Assembly: GCA_963738835.1 (NCBI GenBank)
Contig: CAVTYH010000005.1
Span: 496,001 to 560,000, forward strand
DNA: 64,000 nucleotides
Source: CAVTYH01 sp963738835
Lineage (GTDB): Bacteria; Planctomycetota; Planctomycetia; Pirellulales; JADZDJ01
Direction of reading: 5' to 3'
Under the pieces are notes generated by a model. That model was given only the letters and a program-made list of their open reading frames with translations. It searched no databases and was not told where the DNA came from. This document shows, piece by piece, positions 38,010-49,340 of this stretch; the stretch's first letter is position 1, and every line of letters begins with the position of its first letter. The position numbers were made by a program, and so were the translations under genes.

Positions 38010-38579
38010 ATGATCCTCGCCCTCATCGGTTACCGTGGTTCCGGCAAGTCGGCCGTCGCACAATTGGCGGCGCTCCGATTGGGTTGGGATTGGGTCGATG
38101 CCGATGTCGAAATCGAACTGCGGGCCGGCAGATCGATCGCCGCCATCTTTGCCGACGATGGCGAGCAAGCCTTCCGCGATTTGGAAAGCGCGGTGCTGAA
38201 CGACCTGCTCAAGCGAGATCGAACCGTGTTGGCGCTCGGCGGCGGCGTCGTGCTGCGGGAAGAAAACCGCCAGCGGCTCCAATCGGCCTGTCAAGCGGGG
38301 CAAGCGAAAATCGTTTGGCTGAAAGCCGCGCCAGAAACCTTGTGGCAACGAATCCTGGCCGACACCTCCACCGCGGCCCGGCGGCCGAATTTAACCGTGG
38401 CCGGGGGTCTCGCGGAAATCAGGCAGTTGCTCTCCCAACGTGAACCGCTCTATAAATCGTGTGCCGACTCGACGATCGATGCCGATGGCAAACGGCTAGC
38501 CGAAGTGGCTGACGAAGTTGTGGCGTGGATTGGAGAACCCCCGACTGCCGCCGGGGGCTATCTGAACCCTGAACCCTGA
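38010..38579 (+). CDS. aroK: shikimate kinase
   Basis: 189 residues. P-loop GYRGSGKS at 7-14; WDWVDADVEIELRAGRSIAA carries the shikimate-binding Asp; FRDLESAVL, VLALGGGVVLREENR (Gly-rich substrate loop) and RRPNLT lid Arg are present. It phosphorylates shikimate at O3 in chorismate synthesis. The threonine aldolase gene follows after 21 bases. The last residues (PTAAGGYLNPEP) exceed the usual C-terminus and lie in repeat-like DNA. Confidence 0.93.
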   Translation: MILALIGYRGSGKSAVAQLAALRLGWDWVDADVEIELRAGRSIAAIFADDGEQAFRDLESAVLNDLLKRDRTVLALGGGVVLREENRQRLQSACQAGQAKIVWLKAAPETLWQRILADTSTAARRPNLTVAGGLAEIRQLLSQREPLYKSCADSTIDADGKRLAEVADEVVAWIGEPPTAAGGYLNPEP

Positions 38580-38600
38580 TTCTTGACCCCTGACTCCACA

Positions 38601-39629
38601 ATGATCGACCTCCGCAGCGATACCGTCACTAAGCCCGGCCCGCAAATGCGCGAAGCCATGGCCCGCGCCGAAGTGGGCGACGATGTGTTTGGCGACGATC
38701 CCACGGTTTTGCGGCTGCAAGAACGTGTTGCTGAGATGCTCGGCAAAGAAGCGGCGCTCTATGTGCCCTCTGGCACAATGTCGAATCAGATCGGCGTGCG
38801 AATACATTGCCAGCCGGGCGACGAATTCATCTGCGACGCCGGCTGCCACATCTACAATTACGAACAAGGCGCGTACGCGCAGCTCAGCGGCCTGGCCACG
38901 CGCACCGTCGATGGCGAGTTCGGCGTAATGCGCCTAGCACAATTGCAAGGCTTGATCCGCGGCGAGAACGACCATCTGGTCCGCACCCGGCTGGTGTGTC
39001 TGGAAAACACGCATAACCGCGGCGCGGGCCGCATTCAGCCGTATGACGAAGTCGTGCAAATTTGCCGCTGGGCACATGACAATGGGTTGGCTACCCACTT
39101 GGATGGCGCGCGGCTCTTCAACGCCGCCATCGCAACAGGAATCGATGTCAAACAGTGGAGCCAGCATTTCGACACGGTCAGCGTCTGCTTCAGCAAAGGC
39201 TTCGGCGCGCCGGTCGGCTCTGCTCTCGCGGGCCCGCGAGAGCTGGTCAAGAAAGCGCACTGCGCTCGCAAGCTGTTCGGCGGCGGCATGCGCCAGGCCG
39301 GCATCATCGCCGCCGCGGCGCTCTACGCTTTAGATCACCACATCGAGCGGCTGGCCGAAGATCATACGAATGCAAAGATTCTGGCCGAGGGTGTGCGAGC
39401 CAGCGCGGGCCTGGAACTGTATCCACCCTACGTCGACACCAACATCGTCATCTTCCGCGTCGATCCCGCACTTGGCACCGCCGCCGATTTCGTTGCCCGG
39501 CTGAAAACGCACGGCGTATCGATGTACGCCATCGGCCCGCAATCGGTCCGCGCCGTCACGCATTTGGACGTGAGCCGTGACGACGCAATGAAAGCTGCCG
39601 ACGCAGTGCGCAAGGCCAGCCAACAATGA
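38601..39629 (+). CDS. ltaE: low-specificity L-threonine aldolase
   Basis: 342 residues from the ATG at 38601 (MIDLRSDTVTKPGPQMREAM). Fold-type I PLP enzyme: VGDDVFGDDPTVLRLQERVA, LYVPSGTMSNQIGVRIHC, LENTHNRGAGRI, HLDGARLFNA and the Schiff-base lysine in SVCFSKGFGAPVGSALAG. It cleaves L-threonine or allo-threonine to glycine and acetaldehyde. It probably shares a transcript with aroK. Confidence 0.93.
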   Translation: MIDLRSDTVTKPGPQMREAMARAEVGDDVFGDDPTVLRLQERVAEMLGKEAALYVPSGTMSNQIGVRIHCQPGDEFICDAGCHIYNYEQGAYAQLSGLATRTVDGEFGVMRLAQLQGLIRGENDHLVRTRLVCLENTHNRGAGRIQPYDEVVQICRWAHDNGLATHLDGARLFNAAIATGIDVKQWSQHFDTVSVCFSKGFGAPVGSALAGPRELVKKAHCARKLFGGGMRQAGIIAAAALYALDHHIERLAEDHTNAKILAEGVRASAGLELYPPYVDTNIVIFRVDPALGTAADFVARLKTHGVSMYAIGPQSVRAVTHLDVSRDDAMKAADAVRKASQQ

Positions 39630-39697
39630 GCAGTGTGCCAATCATAGGTGCCACTGCTGGCCGGGTAGCCTCTGGGTGCAGCAATGAGATGCCATAG

Positions 39698-39780
39698 CGT
39701 CGTGCCCTTCGTGTCGTTGTGGTAAGTTCTCCGGCGTCGCCAGGCTGCATTTTTACCACGACGACACGACGATCACGACG
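39698..39780. repeat. imperfect inverted repeat, 28-bp arms
   Basis: Left arm 39698-39725 and right arm 39753-39780 are reverse complements with four mismatches (CGTCGTG...GTGGTAA against TTACCAC...CACGACG). The 27-base loop is free of coding sequence. It lies between ltaE and the converging restriction gene. It may terminate both or be a mobile palindromic unit. Confidence 0.65.
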
Positions 39781-39813
39781 TTATTTCTTGCACCAGCGGG
39801 AATTCGCCAGAAG

Positions 39814-42800
39814 TTAGTGACTGCGTAGAGCGTCGTACCAGCTCAAAATATGCTCGGCGATGCTGCGCGAATCAGGCAGCAGTGGGCCTCGCTCGTGGAT
39901 GCCTTTGAAGGTCGAGAGAATGTACTCGGCATCGTCGCGGTCGATGCCGTAGAGGTGGAAGTAGGCGGCGTCGAGCTCGGCCATCAGTTCTGCCCGCTCG
40001 GCTTCGTCCCATTTATTCAGCCGCCCGCCGTATTCGGTTTGGAAACTGCCGCCGATGAACTGGCACGCCTCGGCCAACGGCAGCATGTCTTCGGCCGTGC
40101 AGGTGAGCTTCAGCACCCGCTCGCTGATCCAGGCTTCCAGCGTTTGCTTCTTTTTCCATGGACACGGCTTGGCGTAAGTGTCGGGAGTGAGTGTGGGAAT
40201 CTGTTCGACAATAAAAAAGTTGAGCGTAACACCGCCAATCTTTTGCCGCGTGCAGTAGTCATACACAAAACTGTTGAGATTGGCTAATAGACAGGTTTAC
40301 CTCTGGCACTCAAATCGCTTCGCAGCAACACGAAGTGGTTGGTATAGCCTGCCAATGGTCCGCAGGCCGCAATCATGGTTCGCTGGTTGGTGGGACTTGT
40401 GATATCCTTGAATCCGAGAGAGCCCCAAGGTGGAAGTGCAACCGCTTCCGCGTCGACCCAGAATCTTGGCGTCACCAAATGCTCCGGGTTCTGCCAATTC
40501 ACGAGCGAGGTTTTTTCAGTCTGTCCTTGCCGAACCCAGTTCCCCTCTTCCGTCACAACATCGGCGGCACGGTGGTCATAAGCCTGCACCATTTTCGCTT
40601 CGTAAAGCGGCAGGTAGATTTGCTTGCCTTTCACCCACCGATTGCCTTTGAGCTTGAATCCATCAGCTTTGAGTGATTCCGCGTCGCGGAAGAGTTCGGC
40701 GTCGTTGGTTTGATGGAACATCGTTTTGAACTTGACGCCCCACAGATTGCCCGTCGGTCCCGTGCGGGCTTCGTCGATCAGCACCGGCACTCGGCGGTAA
40801 ATGGCTTTGGTGATTTCCGCATCGCGCTTGCCGCGGAAAATCGGGCAGGTGCGCGTGTTGGGGTTCAGCAAGCGAATGTCGGCCCCGGAAAGCGCAACAT
40901 GCCGCGAGTTGTCTTCCAGCTCCTCGACCCGATGGACGAAAAAGACGAAGTCGGCCGCATCGTGCTCGATGGCGGAGCCGCTGAAGTTGATGATGCAGAA
41001 CTTGAAACGACCGTCAACATCAGGAAAGAATTGCTTTGTGCGGTTCTCAAAATCGAATAACCGAATCAATCGATTGCTCTCCGCGATGGCCGCGAAGAAA
41101 TCTTTCGTCGTCATGTCGGACGCGATGCCCGACGGGGTGAGTAACCCGACGCGGCCCGTGGGCGCAACCAGCTGATACGCCAGCTCTGCGAACACCGCAT
41201 ACAAATTTATATCGCCGCGCCCCGTGAGTGGATATTGTTCGCTCTTGCGGCAATAGGTTAGCAGTGCATCGGCCCCGGACAGCGCTTGCTGATAGCGCTG
41301 GTACAGTGCCGGATCGTCCGATTCTAATTTCGCGACCAATTGCCGCCGCTTGGCTGCATTCGTGGCCGTGGCAATTTCCGGCGCAGGCAGCGAGAAGAAT
41401 TCCCGTTCTTGCAGCTTGATGCGCTCCCACGGCGGATTGCCGATGACGCAATCGAAGCCACCCGTAGGGCAGTCTCTCCGAGACTGCCGCGAGTCTCGGA
41501 GAGACTCGCCTACGTGACGCTCGAACACTTCGGGAAATCGCTCGCGCCAATCGAAGCCGGCCGGATGAACCGCCGGGTCGTGGACCAGTGAGTTGCCGTG
41601 GACGATGTTGCGAGACAATGTCGCCAAGGTTTGCCCGCGCGTCGCCGAGCGAATCCACAGCGCCAGTTGCGTAATTTCGACCGCTTCGGGCGAAAGATCG
41701 ACGCCGTACAGATTTCCTCCCAATATCCAATGCGGAATCTGCGCCGCCAGTTCATGGGCATTAGCCACCCCACGGCGATCGAGCTGGCCGACCACTTCGT
41801 GATACCGCAGTTCCAGCACGTTGTAAGCCTGAAACAAGAAGGCGCCGGAGCCGCATGCCGGATCGACGATTTTCAGGTCCTGCAAAATCGCCAGGCAGCG
41901 CTGCCAATACTCGGCGTTGTCGGGAGCTACTCCACGGCGGGCTTGCTCCGGATCGACGCCATGCTCCACAGCTACGGCGGCGAAGCGTTCGACAATCAAT
42001 TCTTCCACCGTGTATTGCACAATGCGGCTGGTCAGTTCCGGCGGCGTGTAATAGATGCCCAGTTGTTTGCGCTTGACCGACTGGGGCATTTGGGCCAGCG
42101 CCGTGCGCCGATCGTCGGACAGGGTGAAAATGCCCGTCTCTTTGTATTTTTCCAGTTCCGTGATCGAGCGTTCGAACAGATGGCCGAGGACATCGAGATT
42201 CACTTCGTCACGAAAATCGTAGCTGCCCAGCGCGCCGAAAAACGTGGTCCAGGGCTCGTCGGGCAGGTTTTGCAGATTGTCGACATCGTGCGGCGCAAAC
42301 AATCCGCCGTTGTATTTGGGAATGCCATGCACGTCGTTGCCGACGTTGATGAAGCCGAACAACCGTTTGAAATTCTGCCATTTCGGGTTCGTGACATCGT
42401 AGAACCCATTGACGGCGCGGGCCTTGGAAATGGTGTCGCTGGGAAGCAGGTCGCGGTCTTCGCAAAAGGCAATAAAAATGACGCGATCGAACAGCCGCTG
42501 GGCCATTTCGATGGCCTGTTCGACGGGGTAATCTTTCAGCAAGTAGCTGATTAAATCGACCCGGTGCTTCGAGTAATTCTGGTAAAGCTCTTCGCCGACT
42601 TGCCGCTGGCGGTGATTGGTTTCCTTGAGCAGTTGCGCGGCCTTGGGGGGCTGCTTGCCGTCCCATTCGACGAGCCCCTGCCGGCGGAACAGAACAAAGA
42701 AACGTTTGAAATCGTTGATTTCGCGCAAGCCCTGCAGCGTGAAGTGCTCGTAGGCGCGCTTGGTGGAATCGCGTTCGTAGAGCCGAAAGCTGATGATGTT

Positions 42801-43301
42801 GGAAACGATTCCCCAGCGGCACTCGGGCGGTGTGTTGACCAGATAATCCCAACACTGGTCGACCGCCGTGCGGCCGTTGGAACGATCGCGATCGAGATGC
42901 ACCTCCGGGCCTTTGAGTTCGACGACGGCCAGCGGCGGGTTGGCCGCGCCTTCCGTGAAATGGCCGAGTACGGCATCAGGAGTTTCTCCGGCGATGCTGC
43001 GGTGTTGCTCTTGCTGCCACACATCGGCATTTTCGCTGAATCGTGCATAGCCCAGCGCCGAGCCGAAGACTTCACCGAGAAAATCTCCCTGCATCTGGGT
43101 TTCGCTGAACTGCTCTAGCCGGCCGGAGGATTCCAGATCGGCCCATTTGACCAACACGGCGTGGGCCGCGGCGATTTTTTCTTCAGTCAGGTGGAAACTG
43201 CGAGCCGCTTCCTTGAGCAGCCGTTCCAGGATGAGACGGTCGGTCTTTGGCTGCCGCGCGGCGCGCGACGATTCCCAGTTGAAAAGTGCGGGTTGTGCCA
43301 T
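39814..43301 (-). CDS. type IIG-like restriction-modification enzyme (PD-ExK nuclease + N6-adenine methyltransferase), one frameshift
   Basis: From the ATG at 43301 (MAQPALFNWESSRAARQPKT) about 1160 residues. The N-terminal nuclease region has ETPDAVLG then LAVVELKG, a PD-(D/E)xK core, and ECRWGIVSNIISFRLYER. The methyltransferase has motif I DPACGSGAFLFQAYNVLELR near 477 and NPPW near 620. The rest is a TaqI/Eco57I-like target-recognition region. One shift at 40,284 separates the last 150 residues (LNSFVYDYCTRQKIGGV onwards). A 17-codon palindrome insertion lies just before NPPW (41464-41513). No separate R, M or S gene is near, so it should act alone. Confidence 0.85.
41464..41513. repeat. 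50-bp palindrome inserted in frame in the methyltransferase
   Basis: GTAGGGCAGTCTCTCCGAGACT and its near reverse complement (two mismatches) form a long hairpin. It encodes VGESLRDSRQSRRDCPT between FERH and GGFDCVIGNPPW. Related methyltransferases run straight into GGFDxVIGNPPW, so this is an added sequence of mobile-palindrome type. Confidence 0.75.
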
Positions 43302-44112
43302 GCGAACGAGATCGCGGGTCAGGAGTTTTGAAGCAACGGCGGCGGCAAGCAAATCATATCGAGGCGCTGCGCTGGGAAGCAATGTCTGCCGGAGTTATGC
43401 CGGGGGCTTTCAGCGTTGTCAGCGTGGAAAAGCAGACCGACCCCCGAGCGGTATCTTTTACTGGCCCGAAAATTGTCTGGACAAGCGTACACCAATCGGT
43501 TATAATCGTGGCGGGAGTCTGTGCCCCGGTTCATGCTGGGTGGGACCGACGTTTTTTGAAAATTGAGCAGAAAGAGACAAGCGAGCGGCGTCCCGCTCCC
43601 CGGCCCTCTTCCGGAGGGCGCGGGAGTTAATCGGCCGACTGTGTCTGGTGGTCTGCACAAGAGCAGGCGGTTGCGGGGCAGAATCTCACCACTGACCACT
43701 GACAACCGACCACTTTCCTCTTTCCTCAGTCCCCTCACCCCGGCCCCGCGACAAAGCTCAGGGCAGGCCCTCTGGCGCGGCGGGGAGATGAAGTTGGCGT
43801 CTGCGTCGCGACGCTCGCACTTCGGCAGGTTCTCTCCAATTCGAGAGGTGGCGTTCCAAGCGTACTCGCTGGGGGCCGCGAGAGGAGGAAGCGGACGGTT
43901 TTTCACCGTTTTCGGCGGTTTTCGACCGTTTCGGACGGTTTAGGCCCGTTTTCGCGGTTTCCGCCGTTTTCCAGCTTTTTTTGTCATCGCTTCCTTGCTT
44001 CGCGAAGGCGGGTCTGACAGTTGTGCGTTGGAAGTCGCGAAAAGTGCGAAGCAGCGATTGCAGCATTCGCTGCCCTGCTGGCTGACCACCGACCCCTGAC
44101 TACTGACCACTG
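43302..44112. other. 810-base intergenic region with degenerate tandem repeats
   Basis: No coding frame is supported. 43894-43972 is a run of imperfect 10-12-base units of the type CGGTTTTCGAC, ending in a T-rich tail. Short motifs ACTGACCACTGAC occur at about 43690 and 44085. The promoter of the restriction enzyme gene should lie just after 43302. Confidence 0.5.
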
Positions 44113-44663
44113 CTACAGCGTCCAGCCGTTGAAGACTTTGCTGCGGAAGCGGCTCCACTCGGGCACGTTGGCGGCGGCCGAGGGGTTGTTGGCCAGCTCG
44201 GCCACCCATTCGTCCATGCGGCGCAACGCTCGGCCAGTTGTTGCACCACGTTGTACGCCAGTTTGTAGGCGGCCCAAATTCCGTCGTGAATCATGTCGGC
44301 ATAATCGGCATGAGTAATCTGCAACAATTTGACGGGACTGCTAGCCCGCACGTCGGCGGAATGGGGCGCGGGATGGAAGAATGACATCTCGCCGAAATGG
44401 CTGTACGGTTGCAGGACCGCCAGCACGATGGCTTCTTGCTGAGAGGCCGCTTGACCATTGGGCTCAAGCCGGCGAACGACTTCGCACTGGCCTTCCAGCA
44501 CGATCCACAGATCGCGGGACTGATCGCCTTGCCGAATCACGTAATCGCCGGCGGCGAAAGTTCGCAACCGTGCCACGTCGGCAATCTGATGGAATTCCGA
44601 TTCGTTTAAATTGCTGAGCAAAGGAATCCGGTGCAAAACATCGCCAGTAATCGCCAAAGTCAT
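44113..44663 (-). CDS. cyclic nucleotide-binding (Crp-like sensor) domain protein, one frameshift
   Basis: The domain opens LHRIPLLSNLNESEFHQIAD and shows YVIRQGDQSRDLWIVLEGQC and HFGEMSFFHPAPHSADVRAS, the cNMP phosphate-binding cassette in the order GE-x(7)-SADV. After a shift near 44,225 the tail reads RRMDEWVAELANNPSAAANV, ending NGWTL. About 183 residues, no DNA-binding domain, so it is a regulator or sensor subunit. Its ATG overlaps the stop of the glutamate dehydrogenase gene (TAATG), with GGAGGA just upstream: translational coupling is likely. Confidence 0.85.
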
Positions 44664-45891
44664 TAAATTCCTCCTAGAATGGTTGCCCTACCGACTCGAC
44701 CGATGCCGATGATGTAGGCCGCGGTGCGGAGCGAGACCTTGCGTTCATCGACGAGCTGCCAAACTCGCTCGAAGGCTTGCGACAACACAGAATCCAATTC
44801 TTGCCGCACGCGATTCAAGCCCCATTGATAATGTTGGCGGTTCTGCACCCATTCGAAATAGCTGGCCGTGACGCCGCCGGCGTTGACCAGAATATCTGGC
44901 ATGACCATTTTGCCGGCCTTTTCGAGCAGCTCGTCGGCCTGGGGATCCACAGGCGAGTTTGCCGCCTCGACAATAATGGTGCTTTAATACGCGGTGCGTT
45001 TTTCGTGGTGATCACTCCGCCAAGCGCCGCGGGAATGAGCAAATCGACATCGAGCTCCAGCAGCTCTTCGTTCGTCACTTTGTCGCCACCTTGAAAGCCG
45101 GCCAGGCTGTTGTGCTGCAGCGCGTAGCGCAGGACATCCATGACCGGCAATCCCTCGGGGCGATAGAATCCGCCGTTGACATCGCTGACCGCCACGATGC
45201 GGCACTCTGCCTCGTGCAAAAATTTGGCGGTGTGCGAACCGACGTTGCCAAAGCCTTGAATGGCCACGCGGGTCTGCTGCGGTTTGCGGCCGAGCCGGCT
45301 GAGCAATTTGACGACAAAAATTCCCACACCGCGGCCGGTGGCTTCTTCTCGCCCCGGCAGGCCATACAGTTCCACCGGTTTGCCGGTGACGCAGGCCGGG
45401 CTGAAGCCGTGATACTTGCTGTACTGGTTCATGATCCAGCCCATCACTTCGGCGTTGGTTCCCATGTCGGGGGCTGGAATATCGCTGTCGGGACCGATGA
45501 CATCGTGAATACCATCGATGAATTTGCGCGTGATGCGTTCCAATTCGCGATGGCTGAATTTTCCCGGATCGATGCCGATGCCCCCTTTGGCGCCACCGTA
45601 CGGTAAGTTCACAACGGCGGTTTTCCAAGTCATCAAGGCAGCCAGCGATCGGACTTCGTCCAAATCGACCTGCAGATGATAGCGCAGCCCCCCTTTCATC
45701 GGTCCGCGCGAATTATCGTGCTGCACGCGATAGCCAATGAAGGTGGCCAGCTCGCCATTGTCGAGTTCAACGGGCACTTCCACTTGCACTTCACGCCGCG
45801 GCAGAAGCAGCAGGCGGCGCATATTGTTGGACAAATCCATGTGATCGGCGGCCCGGTCGAAATAGAGCCGCGTGGCGTCGAATGCTCGCAT
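44663..45891 (-). CDS. gdhA: glutamate dehydrogenase (Glu/Leu/Phe/Val family), one frameshift
   Basis: About 409 residues. Substrate domain: GYRVQHDNSRGPMKGGLRYH, LMTWKTAVVNLPYGGAKGGI with the catalytic Lys, PAPDMGTNAEVMGWIMNQYS. NAD(P) domain: VAIQGFGNVGSHTAKFLHEA (GxGxxG), LLIPAALGGVI. A shift near 44,985 in ...KNA/PRIKA precedes VDPQADELLEKAGKMVMPDI and LVNAGGVTASYFEWVQN. It interconverts glutamate and 2-oxoglutarate. Cotranscribed with the cNMP-binding protein. Confidence 0.92.
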
Positions 45892-46145
45892 GGATGACCG
45901 CTGGAAGTGAACGTCGATTAAAAGAATTAAAAGGCTGCCGGATGGTGTCGATCAAAGAATCTTACCGTTGCCGACAGGCCGCAACAAGTTAATGCGGAAG
46001 GCGATGCTGTCTCGACGCCTTGGGTCGGTTTCAATCAAAGGCCTTTGCCAGCCGACGGGTGCTGGCAGTAAACTGGATTCAGACCGACATGAGAACAGCG
46101 GCTCCCGGCAGTGATAACGAAAGTCGAAACCTATCGACTCGAAAA

Positions 46146-49100
46146 ATGCCCGCAACCTTATCCACCGTCGATTTCTGGAAACTGCTGGTGGAGAGCCATT
46201 TGACCACGGCTAGCACAGCGCGAGAGTTGGAAGAAAAGTTCGTCGAACTGAAAGGCGACGGTCAAGCCAACACCGTAACGCTGGCCCAATGGCTGATGGC
46301 CGAGGAAGTGCTCAGCCGGTATCAGGCCAAAGTGCTGCTGGCGGGTCGCCCCGGCCCTTTTGTGTATGGCGATTACACCGTGTACGATCGGCACAGCGAA
46401 GGGCGGTTGCAGGGCACCTTTCGTGCGACGCATCCAGGCACGAGGCACCGCGTGCTGCTCTATTTCCACACCGGGCCGGTTGTCCAGGACGCGAAACGAT
46501 GGTCGATTGTCGTCGAACAGATCGCAAAATTCAGCAAGGCGGTTCATCCACATCTGGCCCGCGTTTATCACTTATGCGATCTGGGGCAGTTCAAATTTAC
46601 CGTGATGGACGATCTACAAGGCGAAAGCGCCGAAGAGCGCGTGGCAAAGGGACCTGTCTCTGCTCCCGTTGCCTGTAGAATCATCCGACAAGCGGCGCAA
46701 GGCATCGCCAAGCTGCTGCAATTGGGTCAGTTGCATGGCGCCATCCGACCGAGCAACTTGTGGATCGATAAGCAAGGCAATGCGGAAGTGTTGCTGCCGC
46801 CGCTGGCTCGCGATTTGTTAGCGGTTCCGAAGCCCCTTGATATGTCTGGGGCCGACTCCAATGGCGAATTATTGCGGCAGGCTGATTATCTGGCACCAGA
46901 GATGACGCAGCCCAAGCACTGCGCCGGGACCACAGACGGAAGTTTATGCCCTAGGCTGTACGATGTTCTATCTGCTGACCGGCCGCGTGCCGTTTGGTGG
47001 CGACAGTTTGAAAGCAAAACTTGCGCGCACGCTTCCGAACCAATTCCTGCGCTGGACCTAGCCGTCGTGCCGGTGCCGGTTGCACAGGTCATTGGATTCG
47101 CGATGGCCAAGGATCCCGCGAAGCGGTTTCGTGATCCGGGGCAACTGGCCGAAACGCTCGGCAAGATGCTGGAGAAACTCGATCGCACCCAACTGCGGTG
47201 GCCCCCATCGCTACCTCCCAGTCGATTGCCGGAATACGAATCCTGGTTACACCCGTATGGAGTTCGTGCCGAGGAACCGGGTCGAGCCAGCGGATTGAAC
47301 GTGCTGTGGTCGAAGGACGATGAGTTGCTGCCAGATCGAGAGTCGCACCCACCTGCTGCCATCGCTGAAGCTCCACGAACGGCGGTGCGAGAGCCGCTTC
47401 GAGCGCCGCTGGGTGTAATCGCGCCAAGTGCCGCGCCGGTCGAACCAGATTCACCGTTGGATTGGATAGGCGCTGATCCGCGCAAGTCGCGAAAAACAAA
47501 CCGCCAACACGCCAACAATAAAATGGCGGTGTTTATCACAACTTTGCTGGCGATTCTTTGCGTGATTGGCGCCGTTGTCATGTGGTGGGTGCTGTCGAAA
47601 CGTCCCAAGGCTGAAGGAACGGCAGCAAAGGGTTTGTCAGAAGTCGTAAAACAAGTTTCCTCAAATTCAACCGATCCAAGTAGCTCGTCGAAGAGCGACA
47701 CGAAGTTGGTTGATCGAACTGTTGAACGCCAGGAAGCTGCCGCGGCGAAGGTCGGCGCAAGCGGTTCCAACGGTGATGCAGTGGAACTGACTGCGGCGAA
47801 TGACAGCGGCCATTCCGACGCACAATCTGATAGCAGCCCCCCGGAGCCTGCCACCGCGGCCAACTCACTTTGGGTTTCGCCAACCAGCGGTTCACCGTTG
47901 TCCCTGACACATGTAGCGGCCGGCCTGCAGGCTGCGTTGATTTTGCGACCGGCCGAATTGTTGCGGCAGCCGGAGGGTGAAAAGGTTGCCGCAGCCATTG
48001 GTCCCGACGCCGATAGCGCCCGGCGTGAGTTGGAATCGGTCATCGGCAGATCGCTGGCCGATGTCGAACAATTGACGATCGCTTGGGTTGAATCGATGTC
48101 CACTGCTCCCAGCGGTTTAACGCCGATGTTCGTCATTCGTTTTCAAAATCCCCCAGATCAACAGAAGTTAACGGCGCAATGGGGAAAGCAAAGCAGCAGT
48201 TCCGCCGCCGAAAAAGTGTTTCAAACTCCGCAGGGCCTGGCCGCGTACTGGCCGGGCGACGAAGCTGGTAAAGTGCTGGTCTTGGGTCCCAGCGAACAGG
48301 TGGAAGAGGTTGCCAGACGTGGCGCTTCTCCACCGCTGTTGCGACGGGAATTCGAGAAACTTTTGACGGCGACCGACGCCGACCGCTTGGCAACTCTGCT
48401 GTTCGTGCCCGGCACCGCCCTGAACGAAAACGGTGAGCCTCCGACAAATTCTTGGCAAATGCTGCTGGGACCGGGGCGATTGTTTTTTGGCGACGATGTC
48501 CGGGCCGCGGCGGTCAGCGCTGATTTGACGAAAGACGCTTTGTTCATCGAGCTGCGCGTGCAAGGTCCGCTCGATCGGCCGGCAGCAATTGTTGCCCAGC
48601 AGTTTCAGGAACGCTTGGCAAAATTGCCCAATGCGGTGGAAAGCTACATTGCAGCGCTGAATTTGAATCCGTATGGCAAGCGGCTTTTGCTGCGCTATCC
48701 GCAGATGATCAAGCTGCTCGATGAATTCACCCGCAGCGGAGCCGATGGCAATCAGGCGGTGTTGCGCTCGTATTTGCCGGCGGCGGCGGCCCAAAATCTG
48801 CTGATGGGCGCCGAACTGGCGCTGGCGGAAGGAGCCGGTCAATCGTCGCTCGCCGAGGCTGACAGCTCCAGTACCGAAAGTGCCGCGAAGCCGCCAGAAA
48901 CCGTGGATCAGAAGCTCAAGCGGGTAACATCGCTGATTTTCGCCCGCGACACCCTGGAAAGGGCCATTCAGCTGCTGGCCGACGACATCGGTCTGAAGGC
49001 GGAAATCCTCGGGTCGGACCTGCAATTGGAGGGAATCACGAAGAATCAATCGTTCGGATTGGACGAAAAAGACAAGCCGGCCGATGAAATCCTCGCGATA

Positions 49101-49261
49101 TAATGCTCAAAGCCAATCCAGACGGTAAACTGGTTTATGTGGTCAAACCGAAGGAACTGGGCGGCGAAGAGATGCTGTTGATTACCACCCGTGCTGCCGC
49201 CGCCAAGCGCGGCGATAAGCTGCCGACGGAACTGGCCACGCCGCCGCCGAAGAAGAAATGA
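46146..49261 (+). CDS. protein kinase-like (pseudokinase) membrane protein, three frameshifts
   Basis: From MPATLSTVDFWKLLVESHLT the first 350 residues follow a protein kinase: FVYGDYTVYDRHSEGRLQGT, FTVMDDLQGESAEERV, LHGAIRPSNLWI where the catalytic HRD Asp is lost, and YLAPEM. Two compensating shifts (about 46,935 and 47,040) hide VYALGCTMFYLLTGRVPFGG. A transmembrane helix follows (VFITTLLAILCVIGAVVMWW), then a 500-residue extracytoplasmic part. A last shift at about 49,100 continues in MLKANPDGKLVYVVKPKELG and stops at 49261. About 1035 residues. The missing Asp implies a signalling or scaffold role. The zinc-ribbon protein 79 bases downstream is a probable partner. Confidence 0.75.
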
Positions 49262-49340
49262 TTTGTTGATTGCGTTGGGACATATGGATCGATTGAATTC
49301 AAGTTCGACCGGCCATCCGACGTGAGAAGAGGGGTCTCGC

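Noticed and set aside
39814..43301. BREX pglX or DISARM methylase
   Set aside because: None of the accompanying BREX or DISARM genes is present on either side; a stand-alone type IIG-like enzyme explains the motifs.
46886..48136. 416-codon minus-strand frame opposite the pseudokinase gene
   Set aside because: Ser/Ala/Gly-rich shadow of the coding frame on the other strand; no domain.
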